63,293 bases of DNA from NCBI GenBank assembly GCA_903868595.1, contig CAIPVV010000038.1:1-63293 (forward strand), read 5' to 3'. The position numbers and the translations under genes are program-made. The notes beneath the pieces are model-generated. The model had not been told where the DNA came from and did not search any database. It saw only the letters and a program-made list of their open reading frames with translations. Below are positions 43,312 through 51,917 of this stretch, piece after piece (the stretch's first letter is position 1; each line of letters begins with the position of its first letter). The stretch is from an uncultured Pseudomonadota bacterium (lineage in GTDB: Bacteria > Pseudomonadota > Gammaproteobacteria > Steroidobacterales > Steroidobacteraceae).

Positions 43312-44967
43312 ATGGCGAGCATCGAGCAGGGCTTTGATTTCATCGTGGTGGGCGCCGGCACCGCAGGCTGCGTGCTGGCGGCAAGGCTGTCGGAGGATCC
43401 GGGCCAGACGGTGTGCCTGCTGGAGGCCGGTGGCTCCGGAAGGAGCCCGGTCATCGACGTGCCCGCCGCGGTAGCACTGGCCCAGCGCTCGGATCCGATC
43501 AACTGGCGGTTCCAGACGGTTCCCCAGCCCCAACTCAACAACCGCCGCATCTCCGTGCCGCGGGGCCGCGGCCTGGGCGGATCTGCGCTGATCAATGGCA
43601 TGGTGTATTTCCGCGGGCACCCGCGTGACTACGATGGCTGGGCGGCGGCGGGCGCCACGGGCTGGAGCTATCGGGAAGTCCTTCCCTACTTTCGCAAGAC
43701 CGAGAACAACGAGAATTTCAGCGCCTCGCCCTTCCACGGCCAGGGCGGCCCCATGAACGTGCGCTCCGTCACCCGCCCCAATCCGCTGAACTTCGCCTTC
43801 TTCGACGCCTTGGCCGAGCTGGGCTATGCGAGCCGGGCCGACCTGAACGGCGCCGACAGCGAAGGCATGGCCTTGCGGCAACTCACCATACGGGACGGCA
43901 GACGCGAGACCACCGCCAGCGCCCTGCTGCGGCCCGTCCTGCATCGACCGAATCTCACGGTCCTGAAGGACACCCGGGCGACCCGCGTCGTCCTGGAGGG
44001 GCGTCGCGCGGTGGCGGTGGAGGTCCGCGGCCAGGACGGCAGCACGTTGCAGGTGCGCGCCCATCGCGAGGTCGTGCTCTCGGCCGGGGCCATTCAGTCC
44101 CCCCAGCTGCTGCTCCTGTCCGGCATCGGGGACGCGACTCACCTGAGTTCGGTGGGGGTTCCCGTCCTGCATCCGCTGGCGGGCGTCGGCCGCAACCTGC
44201 ACGACCACCTGGCGGGCCCTGTCCTGATGGCGACGCAGGACCCGGCCTCCTACGGGATTTCTCCGCGAGCCATGCCGCGCAACATCGTCAACGTGCTGGA
44301 GTACCTGCTGCGGCGGGAAGGCCCCTTGGCCAACAACATCTTTGAGTCCGCGGCGTTCATCAAGACCCTGTCGGGCCTGGACAGACCCGACGTGCAGCTG
44401 GTGTTCCAGCCGGCCAAGCGGCCAGGCCCGTCGTTTCCGTTTCCGATTGGCCATGGCTATGCGATCAGCCCGGTAGGGCTGTATCCGCGCAGCCGCGGCC
44501 GCCTCACCCTGGCCAGCAGCGACCCCCTGGCGGCGCCGCTGATTGACCCCAAGCTGTTGTCCGCGCCGGAGGACATCGCCCCCCTGATCCGGGGCATACA
44601 GGTGGCCCGCCGCGTGTTTGCCGCATCAGCGTTTGCGCGGTACGGCGCCGTGGAGACCTCTCCTGGCCCTGCGGCCGGCAGCGATGAGGCCCTCATCCAG
44701 CACCTACGCAGCCAGTCCTATACCGTGCACCATCCCGTCAGTACCTGCCGGATGGGGACGGACGCCTCCGCCGTGGTCGACCCGCAATTGCGTGTCGTGG
44801 GGCTGGAGAACCTGCGCGTTGCCGATGCCTCCGTCTTCCCGTCCATCATCGGCGGCAACACCAACGCCGCCGTGGTGATGATTGCCGAGAAGGCGTCCGA
44901 CCTGATTCGGGCCCGCCCGCCCCTGGCGCCGGCAGACCCGGAAGCCCTGCTTGCCTCGCAGCCCTGA
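43312..44967 (+). CDS. GMC-family FAD-dependent alcohol oxidoreductase
   Basis: 551 residues, choline-dehydrogenase-like. The FAD motif is at the N-terminus (FIVVGAGTAGCVLAARL, residues 10-26, then LLEAG); PRGRGLGGSALINGMVYFRG is the GMC signature 1 and GAIQSPQLLLLSGIGD signature 2. The C-terminal active-site region reads HHPVSTCRMG with the usual His, followed by GGNTNAAVVMIAEKASDLI. No signal peptide. It oxidises an alcohol, possibly an aromatic or terpenoid one, to aldehyde. It is followed by a SnoaL-like gene and a metallo-beta-lactamase gene on the same strand, probably one unit. Confidence 0.93.
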   Translation: MASIEQGFDFIVVGAGTAGCVLAARLSEDPGQTVCLLEAGGSGRSPVIDVPAAVALAQRSDPINWRFQTVPQPQLNNRRISVPRGRGLGGSALINGMVYFRGHPRDYDGWAAAGATGWSYREVLPYFRKTENNENFSASPFHGQGGPMNVRSVTRPNPLNFAFFDALAELGYASRADLNGADSEGMALRQLTIRDGRRETTASALLRPVLHRPNLTVLKDTRATRVVLEGRRAVAVEVRGQDGSTLQVRAHREVVLSAGAIQSPQLLLLSGIGDATHLSSVGVPVLHPLAGVGRNLHDHLAGPVLMATQDPASYGISPRAMPRNIVNVLEYLLRREGPLANNIFESAAFIKTLSGLDRPDVQLVFQPAKRPGPSFPFPIGHGYAISPVGLYPRSRGRLTLASSDPLAAPLIDPKLLSAPEDIAPLIRGIQVARRVFAASAFARYGAVETSPGPAAGSDEALIQHLRSQSYTVHHPVSTCRMGTDASAVVDPQLRVVGLENLRVADASVFPSIIGGNTNAAVVMIAEKASDLIRARPPLAPADPEALLASQP

Positions 44968-45012
44968 CAGGACTTGCGAGCTTTCCTACACAACCCGCCC
45001 GCGGAGAGGACC

Positions 45013-45483
45013 ATGACCGACCAGTTGAGCCCTGCCGAACGCCTGGAGATCGAGAAAGCCTGCGAGCGGCTGGTATACGAGTATTCCCGCGCACTGGACC
45101 TGGGCGACATGAGTGCCGCTGCAGACTACTTCGCCGAGAACGGCTCCATGGCCCGCCCCATGGCCCCCGACCAGGTCATCCAGGGCCGCGAGACCATCCG
45201 CGCCTCACTGCTGACCCGACCCAAGACGCTGCTGACCAAGCACCTCGCCACCAACGTGATGGTCGATGTCGAGAGCCGGGACCTTGCCCGCGGGATTTCC
45301 TACCTCACGATGATCTCCACCACGCCTCCCGCGGACTCCAAGGCACCGTTCCTTTCCCAGGGACCCGTGTACTTCGGGGAGTTCCGTGATCGATTCATCC
45401 GCGAGAACGGCGTGTGGAGATTCCTGGAACGACGCGGCTCGATCCAGATGAAGTTTGCCGGTGCCGCACCGCCCAGCCCCTAG
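45013..45483 (+). CDS. SnoaL-like (NTF2-fold) small protein
   Basis: 156 residues from the ATG at 45013, preceded by GGAGAGGA; an earlier start at 44974 is weaker. The fold signature is ERLVYEYSRALDLGDMSAAADYFAENGS near residues 14-40, then a GRETIRASL motif, and a C-terminal strand ENGVWRFLERRGSIQMKF. The pattern follows the polyketide-cyclase/limonene-epoxide-hydrolase-like group, which binds small hydrophobic molecules. It lies 45 bp after the GMC gene. It shares the fold, not the YGYYLD motif, with the 12308 fusion. Confidence 0.85.
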   Translation: MTDQLSPAERLEIEKACERLVYEYSRALDLGDMSAAADYFAENGSMARPMAPDQVIQGRETIRASLLTRPKTLLTKHLATNVMVDVESRDLARGISYLTMISTTPPADSKAPFLSQGPVYFGEFRDRFIRENGVWRFLERRGSIQMKFAGAAPPSP

Positions 45484-45652
45484 GCTGTAGGGATCAGAAC
45501 GCGACAGCGGGGCACCCGGCGTCAGCGTGGCCGCCCCCGGCGATGACCCCCAGGCGGGCGTCACCGGATGCCGTCCGGGCCGCGAGGGCCACCCGAGAGT
45601 CCCGCGTACGCAATTGCCTGCCTCCTTCCCACCACGCGTGAGGATTTCCGCC

Positions 45653-46816
45653 ATGCTGATTGCCACCCGCCCTTCACCGGCCCCGCTTCGAGCCGCCTGG
45701 CGCCTGAATTTGTGGACGGCAGCGACGCTAGGCGCCCTGCTGCTGGCCCTGGGATTGTCGGTAGCAGACGCCGCGCAGCCGGCGGCGGCAGCAGCGGCCG
45801 GCGGAACCGAAGTGGGCCCACCGCCCCCCGGGATGTTCGCGCCCCCCGGGCGCAGCATCACGCACGTCGCGGGCGACCTGTACCGCGCCAACAATGGCGG
45901 CTGGTATGTGGGATTCCTCGTGACCCCGGCCGGCATCGTCCTGGTCGACACCCTGAGTACCGACTTTGCACGCTGGCTGAAGCGCCAGCTGGCGGAGCGT
46001 TTCCCCGGCAAGCCCGTCAAGTACGTCATCTACAGCCACAGTCACTGGGACCACGTCGAGGGAGGGGCTGTCTTCGCCGACACCGCGACCTTCATCGGCC
46101 AGGAGGGCATGCTGCGGAACATGGACGGACGCTATCCCGCCCTGCCCGGCGACATCGTGGATCGCAACGATGACGGCATGCTGGACGCCGAGGAGTTCGA
46201 GCAACCCTTCACCGAGCGACCCTGGTTCTGCGGGGCGTTCCGAAGCTCCGTGACCTCCAAGGCCCAGGGCGGTGGAACCCGGGCGACGCCGGCGGAGTTC
46301 TTTGCCGAGGTCCGCAAGCCCGATATCGTGTACTCGGAGCGCATGACCCTGCGTTTTGGCGGCAAGACCATCGAGCTGGTGTTCCCCGGGAAGAACCACG
46401 CGAATGACGGCACGGCCGTCCTCTTTACCGACGAACGGACCTTGTTCGCGACCGACTTTCCCGCCGATGCCCTGGTGCAGAAGACCATGCGTTCCCTGCC
46501 CAGTGCCTGCGGCCCCTTCGACGGGCACCCCTTGTCCGAGTGGATACGCTCCTACCGCACGCTGGAAGGGCTGGACTTTGACATCCTGGTCGGTGGCCAC
46601 GGGGCCGTCGCCTTCTCCAAGCGCGACGTTGCGGAGGGACGCGAGTACTTTGAGTACCTGCGCCACGAAGTGGATGCCGCCATGCGCCGCGGCCTGAGCC
46701 TTGAGCAAATGCGAAAGACAATCCTGCTGGAGCCGTACCGGGACTGGGCCTATTACGACCAGCTGCGCATTCCCAACATCGAGGCCGCCTACTACAACCT
46801 CAAGATCTACAAATAG
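45653..46816 (+). CDS. exported metallo-beta-lactamase-fold protein with an EF-hand loop
   Basis: 387 residues from the ATG at 45653 with a Sec signal (hydrophobic stretch residues 19-38, cleavage near ADAAQ). The HxHxDH motif is intact: H129, H131, D133, H134 (YSHSHWDHVEGG). Further ligands fit the fold (NHAND, FATDF, GGHGAV). Between motif and core sits an insert with a complete 12-residue EF-hand loop at 170-181 (DRNDDGMLDAEE; D1, N3, D5, G6, D9, E12), so calcium binding is likely. EF-hands inside this fold are unusual. It belongs to the GMC/SnoaL unit and ends at a strong bidirectional terminator. It could hydrolyse a lactone or ester. Confidence 0.87.
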   Translation: MLIATRPSPAPLRAAWRLNLWTAATLGALLLALGLSVADAAQPAAAAAAGGTEVGPPPPGMFAPPGRSITHVAGDLYRANNGGWYVGFLVTPAGIVLVDTLSTDFARWLKRQLAERFPGKPVKYVIYSHSHWDHVEGGAVFADTATFIGQEGMLRNMDGRYPALPGDIVDRNDDGMLDAEEFEQPFTERPWFCGAFRSSVTSKAQGGGTRATPAEFFAEVRKPDIVYSERMTLRFGGKTIELVFPGKNHANDGTAVLFTDERTLFATDFPADALVQKTMRSLPSACGPFDGHPLSEWIRSYRTLEGLDFDILVGGHGAVAFSKRDVAEGREYFEYLRHEVDAAMRRGLSLEQMRKTILLEPYRDWAYYDQLRIPNIEAAYYNLKIYK

Positions 46817-46944
46817 GCGATCGGCACGCAGCCCGGGACACCGCCGTCCCCGGCTTCGTGCACGCCGGCACCGATCACCCGTCAACGTCCGGGCCCAGTC
46901 CCGCGATCAACGCGCCGCTGCCAGACACGCACTACCAAACCCAT

Positions 46945-46987
46945 AAAAAAGCCCGGGAGCGTGAGCTCCCGGGCTTCTGTTTTTTTT
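46945..46987. terminator. bidirectional intrinsic terminator
   Basis: Perfect 11-bp stem (46950-46960 and 46965-46975) with a GTGA loop, followed on the plus strand by CTG and eight Ts (46980-46987) and on the minus strand by six Ts (46945-46950). It serves the gene ending at 46816 (+) and the transcript of the MetE-like gene (-). Confidence 0.9.
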
Positions 46988-47015
46988 CACCTTGCTTAAG
47001 GGTAGCGGGACAAGC

Positions 47016-47045
47016 TTAGAACTTGGCCTTCATCCCCACGAAGAA
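47016..47045 (-). pseudogene. remnant 3' end of an outer-membrane beta-barrel (TonB receptor?) gene
   Basis: On the minus strand the nine codons FFVGMKAKF and a TAA stop lie between the MetE-like stop at 47062 and the terminator. The alternating hydrophobic pattern ending in Phe is the C-terminal beta-signal of outer-membrane proteins. No upstream part in the same frame survives beyond a short stretch; the MetE-like gene now occupies its place. Confidence 0.45.
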
Positions 47046-47061
47046 GCAGCGCCGGCAGCGC

Positions 47062-48219
47062 TCAACCCCACAGCGCTCGGCTGGCCAGCTTCGCACCCTC
47101 CACCAGGGCCTGGAACTTGGCCCACATGATCTTCGGATGCACGCGGCTGATGCTCTCGACCTGCGCGAAACCGCAGTCGGTGCCCGCAATCACGTTCTCG
47201 CGTCCCAGAAGGCTGGCATAGCGCAGGATGCGGTCGGCGACCAGGCGCGGATGCTCGACCGATACCGTGTGGTGGGTAATCACGCCCGGGATGAGGATCC
47301 GGGCCGCCGGCAGCTTGCGTCCCTCCCACACGCGCCATTCGTGCTCGTGGCGGGGATTGGCGGCCTCGATCGAATACGCGCCCGCCTTGACCTGCAGGAT
47401 GAGGTCGACGATGTCCTCCAGCGGGGCATCGGAGAGGTGCGGGGCGTGCCAGCTGCCAAAGCAGACGTGGTAGCGGACGCGCTCCTCGGGGATGTCGCGT
47501 AGCGCGTGGTTGAGCGCGTCGATACGCAGTTGCGCCCAGTCCCGAAATCGTTCCGGACTCTGGCGAACAAGGTGGTCGTAGAGGTTGGCGAGCACGGCAT
47601 CGTCAACCTGCAGCACGAAGCCGGCCCGGTAGATGGCCAGGTATTCGGTGCGCAGCGCCTCGGCGATGGCAAAGACATAGTCGTGCTCGTTGCCATAGTG
47701 TTCGTCGATGCCATCGAAGGCGGTGCTGGCCGGGGCCACGGCCGTCATGAAGACCTCGGTGGGTGCCGGCACCGCCTGCCGCGCGGCATCCGCCAGCTCA
47801 TCCACGGCGCTCTGGATGACCGCCGGATCGCGGTATCGCACCGGCCCGACGCAGGCCTCCGTTGGGAATCCCTGGGCCGCCCTCGGGAAGGTCTCGGCGA
47901 AGTACTCCGCGAACCGCTCGCCGTCCTCACCCAGCCAGTCGGCCTTTCGCAACTGCAGCGGCCGCAGCTCAAAGCCCTCGATACGCGCCAGGATGTAGCT
48001 GGCCCAGTTGGCCTTGCTGAATTCCCCGTCGTTGACGATATCCAGCCCCACGGCCACCTGCTGTTGCAGGATGTCGGCGATGGCTTGGCGCCGCACGGTT
48101 GCCAGGCGCTTCGCATCCCCGGTGCCGGCCTTCAGCGCGTTGATCTCGGCCAACAACGCCGGCGGGCGCGCCAAGCTGCCCACATGCGTGGTGAGGATGC
48201 GGTCTTCGCTGCGCTTCAT
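47062..48219 (-). CDS. MetE C-terminal-domain-like (COG0620) methyltransferase-type protein
   Basis: 385 residues from the ATG at 48219 (MKRSEDRILTTHVGSLARPP); the open frame runs further but has no family similarity there. A TIM barrel as in the catalytic half of cobalamin-independent methionine synthase, with the zinc-binding set H251-x-C253 (YHVCFGSWH), E285 (SIEAANPR) and C349 (GTDCGF) intact. The N-terminal half of MetE is missing, as in the epoxyalkane:CoM-transferase/uroporphyrin-like branch. It probably activates a thiol and transfers an alkyl group; it may serve C-C or ether/methyl removal from an imported compound. Cytoplasmic. It shares the bidirectional terminator. Confidence 0.87.
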   Translation of the reverse strand: MKRSEDRILTTHVGSLARPPALLAEINALKAGTGDAKRLATVRRQAIADILQQQVAVGLDIVNDGEFSKANWASYILARIEGFELRPLQLRKADWLGEDGERFAEYFAETFPRAAQGFPTEACVGPVRYRDPAVIQSAVDELADAARQAVPAPTEVFMTAVAPASTAFDGIDEHYGNEHDYVFAIAEALRTEYLAIYRAGFVLQVDDAVLANLYDHLVRQSPERFRDWAQLRIDALNHALRDIPEERVRYHVCFGSWHAPHLSDAPLEDIVDLILQVKAGAYSIEAANPRHEHEWRVWEGRKLPAARILIPGVITHHTVSVEHPRLVADRILRYASLLGRENVIAGTDCGFAQVESISRVHPKIMWAKFQALVEGAKLASRALWG

Positions 48220-48422
48220 GGTCAACCTCTTGTGGTGTCCGGGGAGCGGCGGCCCGCGAACCGCAGGTTCGCCGGGCTCCCTGCCCTCTCCAACCGGTTC
48301 GATGTGCCGATCCCTGCGGGGCTGGCCTAAGGGAACCCCGACGCCAGAGTATGGCTTCCCAAGCCTTGCTTGACGGCTGTCGTCCGGGTACGACGCAGCC
48401 GGAATCCTAGCAACGGCGCGCC

Positions 48423-48704
48423 CCGGCGAGCTGGCCTTAGGGTTTCTTTTGCGAGGGCCTCCGCGACGATACCGGCCTTTCTCTGCGCCTCGATATACAG
48501 CTTGTTCAGCCGCCGCGTCTCCTCCTCCAGCTCCTTCATCCGCGCCCCCAGCGAGACGTCCATCCCTCCCTATTTGGAGCGCCACTTGTAAAAAGTGGCC
48601 GTGGAGATGCCGTGCTCCCGGCACAGGTCCGGACCGGCCGTACCGGCCTCTGCCTGCCTCAGGACCGCCAGGATCTGGCTGTCCAGGAACCTTGATCGCT
48701 TCGT
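48423..48704 (-). pseudogene. degenerate IS3-family transposase orfA
   Basis: On the minus strand the translation TKRSRFLDSQILAVLRQAEA, LCREHGISTATFYKWRSK, stop, GGMDVSLGARMKELEEETRR is typical of IS3-family OrfA (helix-turn-helix and leucine-zipper part). The ATG is lost (the region reads CTCTACACG instead of an ATG), a TAG at 48570-48572 interrupts the frame and no orfB follows. The preceding 48705-48770 resembles an IS end (a GGGGGGTCTGATACG run). Dead element, marking past mobility. Confidence 0.8.
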
Positions 48705-48851
48705 GTAGAGTTTCCTCCAGGCGAGAAATTTCTACGTATCAGACCCCCCACTTGGCAGGGGGTACTACCGCAGACCCGGCCCGGCGCCATCGGACCCAGG
48801 CCGGTCGTGCGCCCTGGCGCTATCGCCAGGGCGCCGATGCATCGGTACGGA

Positions 48852-51800
48852 TTAGAACTGGTAGCGCACGCCCACCTTGTAGTACCGGCCGATCTGGTCG
48901 AACAGCACCGGGTTGGAGAAGTACACCGGCGAGGTGCCCGGTGCCGACGGCGGCACCCGATCCATCAGGTTGTTGATCGACGCAAACACCTGGGACTTGT
49001 GGTTGCCGTCCTGGCTCAGGTTGTAGCTGGCCGTCAGGTTGAAGTAGATCGCCGAGGACACCATGTTGTCGCTGACGGTGTTCTTGGCGATGCCGCCTTC
49101 CAGGATCGTCGCCTTGGTGGGGTCATAGAGCGGATCGTCCGGACCCACGTAGGTATTGTTGAGATGGCCCGAGGGGATGTAGCGCGTGGTTAGCGTCCCG
49201 GAGAACGGCCCATTGGCGTAGGTCGTGTACAGGTTGGCCAGCAGGCTCGGCACGCCAGTAGCGGAGCCGGTCTCCCCGACGCGGTCGGTCGTCACGCCGT
49301 AGATGTTGGTGGCGCTGGCCAGATTGCGCGTGACGAGCAGCCGGAAGGACAGGTTGCCGGCCCAGGAGGCATGCATCTCATCCAGCGGCTGGGTGTAGTC
49401 TGCCTCGTAGTCCAGTCCGCGCGTGCGCAGCCAGGTGGCGTTGATGTTGGTGCTGTCCACGACGGCCAGGGACTTGTTGGGCCCGAAGGTAATCAGTGCG
49501 CAGTCCGGTGAGGCCGCATTGGCAAAGCACTGCTGCACGATGGTGGCCGCCGTGCCGGCGCTCGTGATGTAGTTGTTCACGCGGATGTCGTAGTAATCGA
49601 CCGAGAAGCGCAGGCGCGAGGCCCAGCCGGACTGCGGGGCGATCACCAGCCCGTAGGTCCAGGTGGAAGCCACCTCTGGCGTCAGGTGCGGGTTGCCCCC
49701 CGCGAGGCCGCTGGGGTACTGGTTGACGGTGGGGGTGACGAACGGGTTGGCCACCGGGTTGAAGCTGCTGGCACTGGCCTGGAACAGGTCGTAGAAGTTC
49801 GGAGCGCGAATGTCCTGCGAACGCGTTACGCGAAAGCGCGCCCAGTCCAGCGGCTCCCACACCATGCCCAGCTTCCAGCTCAGGGCGTTGAAACTGTCGG
49901 TGCTGGCCTGGTTCAGGTAACCGCCCGTGCCCTTGACGCTGTAGTGCGCGTCACGGATGCCGCCACTGAAGTTCAGGCTACGCGCCCCCGGCACGTTCTT
50001 GAGCAAGGGCAGCTCGGTCTCCAGGTAGCCCTCGATCACGTTCTGGCTGGCGTTGTAGTCGTGGCCGAAGTTCTGGTAGTAGTCGAAGGTGTTGGACAGG
50101 GGGTCATGCAGCAGGTCGTCCCCATCGCGGCGGGCCTCCAGGCCACCCGCCAGCGACGCGGCGCCTGCGGGCAACTGGAACAGCTCCCCGTGCGCGTTGA
50201 TCGACAGCGCATGCTGGTAGATGTCCAGCCGCTCGGTCAGCGTGTGGTAGACGTAGCCCAGCGCGGCCTGCGAGGGGCCGCCGAACACGTTGTAGGGCTG
50301 ACAGCCGGCGGCGGCGGCCACCAGGGCCGGGTTGGTGCTCAACGTGGCACGGCAGACCGGCTGCCCCTGGGGATTGAGGACCACGTCGGTCGACCACCAC
50401 AGGTAGGCCAGACTTGCCGGGTTGTTCACGCCACCGGTGCCCGGCTGGTTGATGATCGGCCCACCGCCCGTGACCATGTCGTTCTGCACCGACTGGTGGC
50501 GCACGGTGTTGGAGTACTGGTAGTAGGCGTCCCACTTCCAGTTCTCCCCGAGCTTGCCGGACAGGCCCGTGGCCACGTGCCAGCTGTCGGCCGAGGAGCC
50601 CGAAACGCCAGGCAGTTCGCCCAGGATCGACACGTTGAAGGCGCCCGTGCCGTAGGTACCGGTCGTCGCCGTGGTGCCGGGACGCAGCGAGGCCGGGGTG
50701 AGCGTGGGGGCAGGCAGGTTCAGCAGCGTGCGGATCTGCTGCGGCATGTAGGGATTGTCGGCGAAGATCGGCACCGTCGTGCCGTAGTACTTGGCCTGCT
50801 GCGTCACGCCATAGACATAGCCGTACGCAAATTCCGCAAAGCCCTTCACGCGGTCATTGAAATCGTAGTCCGCATGGAAGAACGAGGTGTAGCGGTTGAC
50901 CGGCACCTGGAGTTCACCCAGCGTCTGGAACGGGATGGTGTTGCCACCGGTGGTGGTGTTGCCCGAGCCGGGCAGGATGATCGTATCGGCTATGGGCTTG
51001 CCGGTATTGTCAAAAGTCACCGCACCGGTGCCGAAGAGGTTGCGCAGGGCAGCCGTGCCCGCCGTTGAATTGTTGATGATGGAGATCACGCCGTTGGGGT
51101 TGGCCCAGAACCCGGCACCGCTCGGAACACGCACGTAGTAGGGCTGCCCAGCGACGTAGGTGGCCCCGGCAGTGTTGGCGATCAGCGCATCGCTGGCGCA
51201 CCAGGAGCGGGCCGTGTAGCAGGCCCCGATCTCCGATTCCCGGTTGCCCTCCAACCCGGCAATAAAATGACCCTTGCCGCCGCCGAAGTCCTGTCCCAAT
51301 GCCGCGGACACGTGGTAGTTCTGGCCATCCCCCGCCTGGGCGCGACCGTAGTCCAGCTGCGCCTTGAAGCCGTCGAACTTATGGTCGAGGATCACGTTGA
51401 CGACGCCCGCCACGGCATCGGAGCCGTAGGCCGCCGACGCGCCGCCTGTCACCACGTCCATACGCTGCACGAGGATGCTGGGGATGAAGTTCAGGTCCAC
51501 CGTGGCCTCGCGGGTCTCGGTGGCCACGCGACGGCCATCCAGCAGCACCAGGCTGCGGTTGACGCCCAAGCCACGCAGGTTCACCAGCTCGGCGCCCACG
51601 TTGAAGCTGCCGAAGCCGTTGGTGTTGGCGTTGTTGCTCGCCTTGAAGGCCGGCAGCGAGCTGATCATGCTGCCGACGTTGGTGACGTTCAGGTTCTCAA
51701 GCAGCTTGGCATCCACCACCGTAACGGGTGTCGGCGTGGTGGCACCGGTATTGCCCAGGCGGGTTCCCGTGACCACGACCTCATTGATCTCTTCATCGGG

Positions 51801-51902
51801 TGTCGCTTTGCTCTGCGCCTGCGCAGGGGACACCGACAGGACACAAGCACTGGCCAACAGTGCCGCACGCACCCACAGGTCAACGGTCGCCGTGATTTTC
51901 AC
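48852..51902 (-). CDS. TonB-dependent outer-membrane receptor (second)
   Basis: About 1016 residues if started at GTG 51902 (VKITATVDLWVRAALLASAC, with GGGG at good distance); a TTG at 51917 is equally open. The signal peptide ends near AQAQ. The TonB box/plug begins with INEVVVTGTRLGNTG; the plug has VNLRGLGVNRSLVLLDGRRV and RMDVVTGGASAAYGSDAVAGV. The barrel ends in the terminal Phe of YYKVGVRYQF. Large and serine/asparagine-rich loops are typical of receptors for plant-derived or complex organics. It stands alone on the minus strand, about 150 bp beyond the IS remnant. The long intergenic stretch upstream (to 52718) may hold its promoter. Confidence 0.93.
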   Translation of the reverse strand: MKITATVDLWVRAALLASACVLSVSPAQAQSKATPDEEINEVVVTGTRLGNTGATTPTPVTVVDAKLLENLNVTNVGSMISSLPAFKASNNANTNGFGSFNVGAELVNLRGLGVNRSLVLLDGRRVATETREATVDLNFIPSILVQRMDVVTGGASAAYGSDAVAGVVNVILDHKFDGFKAQLDYGRAQAGDGQNYHVSAALGQDFGGGKGHFIAGLEGNRESEIGACYTARSWCASDALIANTAGATYVAGQPYYVRVPSGAGFWANPNGVISIINNSTAGTAALRNLFGTGAVTFDNTGKPIADTIILPGSGNTTTGGNTIPFQTLGELQVPVNRYTSFFHADYDFNDRVKGFAEFAYGYVYGVTQQAKYYGTTVPIFADNPYMPQQIRTLLNLPAPTLTPASLRPGTTATTGTYGTGAFNVSILGELPGVSGSSADSWHVATGLSGKLGENWKWDAYYQYSNTVRHQSVQNDMVTGGGPIINQPGTGGVNNPASLAYLWWSTDVVLNPQGQPVCRATLSTNPALVAAAAGCQPYNVFGGPSQAALGYVYHTLTERLDIYQHALSINAHGELFQLPAGAASLAGGLEARRDGDDLLHDPLSNTFDYYQNFGHDYNASQNVIEGYLETELPLLKNVPGARSLNFSGGIRDAHYSVKGTGGYLNQASTDSFNALSWKLGMVWEPLDWARFRVTRSQDIRAPNFYDLFQASASSFNPVANPFVTPTVNQYPSGLAGGNPHLTPEVASTWTYGLVIAPQSGWASRLRFSVDYYDIRVNNYITSAGTAATIVQQCFANAASPDCALITFGPNKSLAVVDSTNINATWLRTRGLDYEADYTQPLDEMHASWAGNLSFRLLVTRNLASATNIYGVTTDRVGETGSATGVPSLLANLYTTYANGPFSGTLTTRYIPSGHLNNTYVGPDDPLYDPTKATILEGGIAKNTVSDNMVSSAIYFNLTASYNLSQDGNHKSQVFASINNLMDRVPPSAPGTSPVYFSNPVLFDQIGRYYKVGVRYQF

Positions 51903-51917
51903 AAACACCCCATTCAA

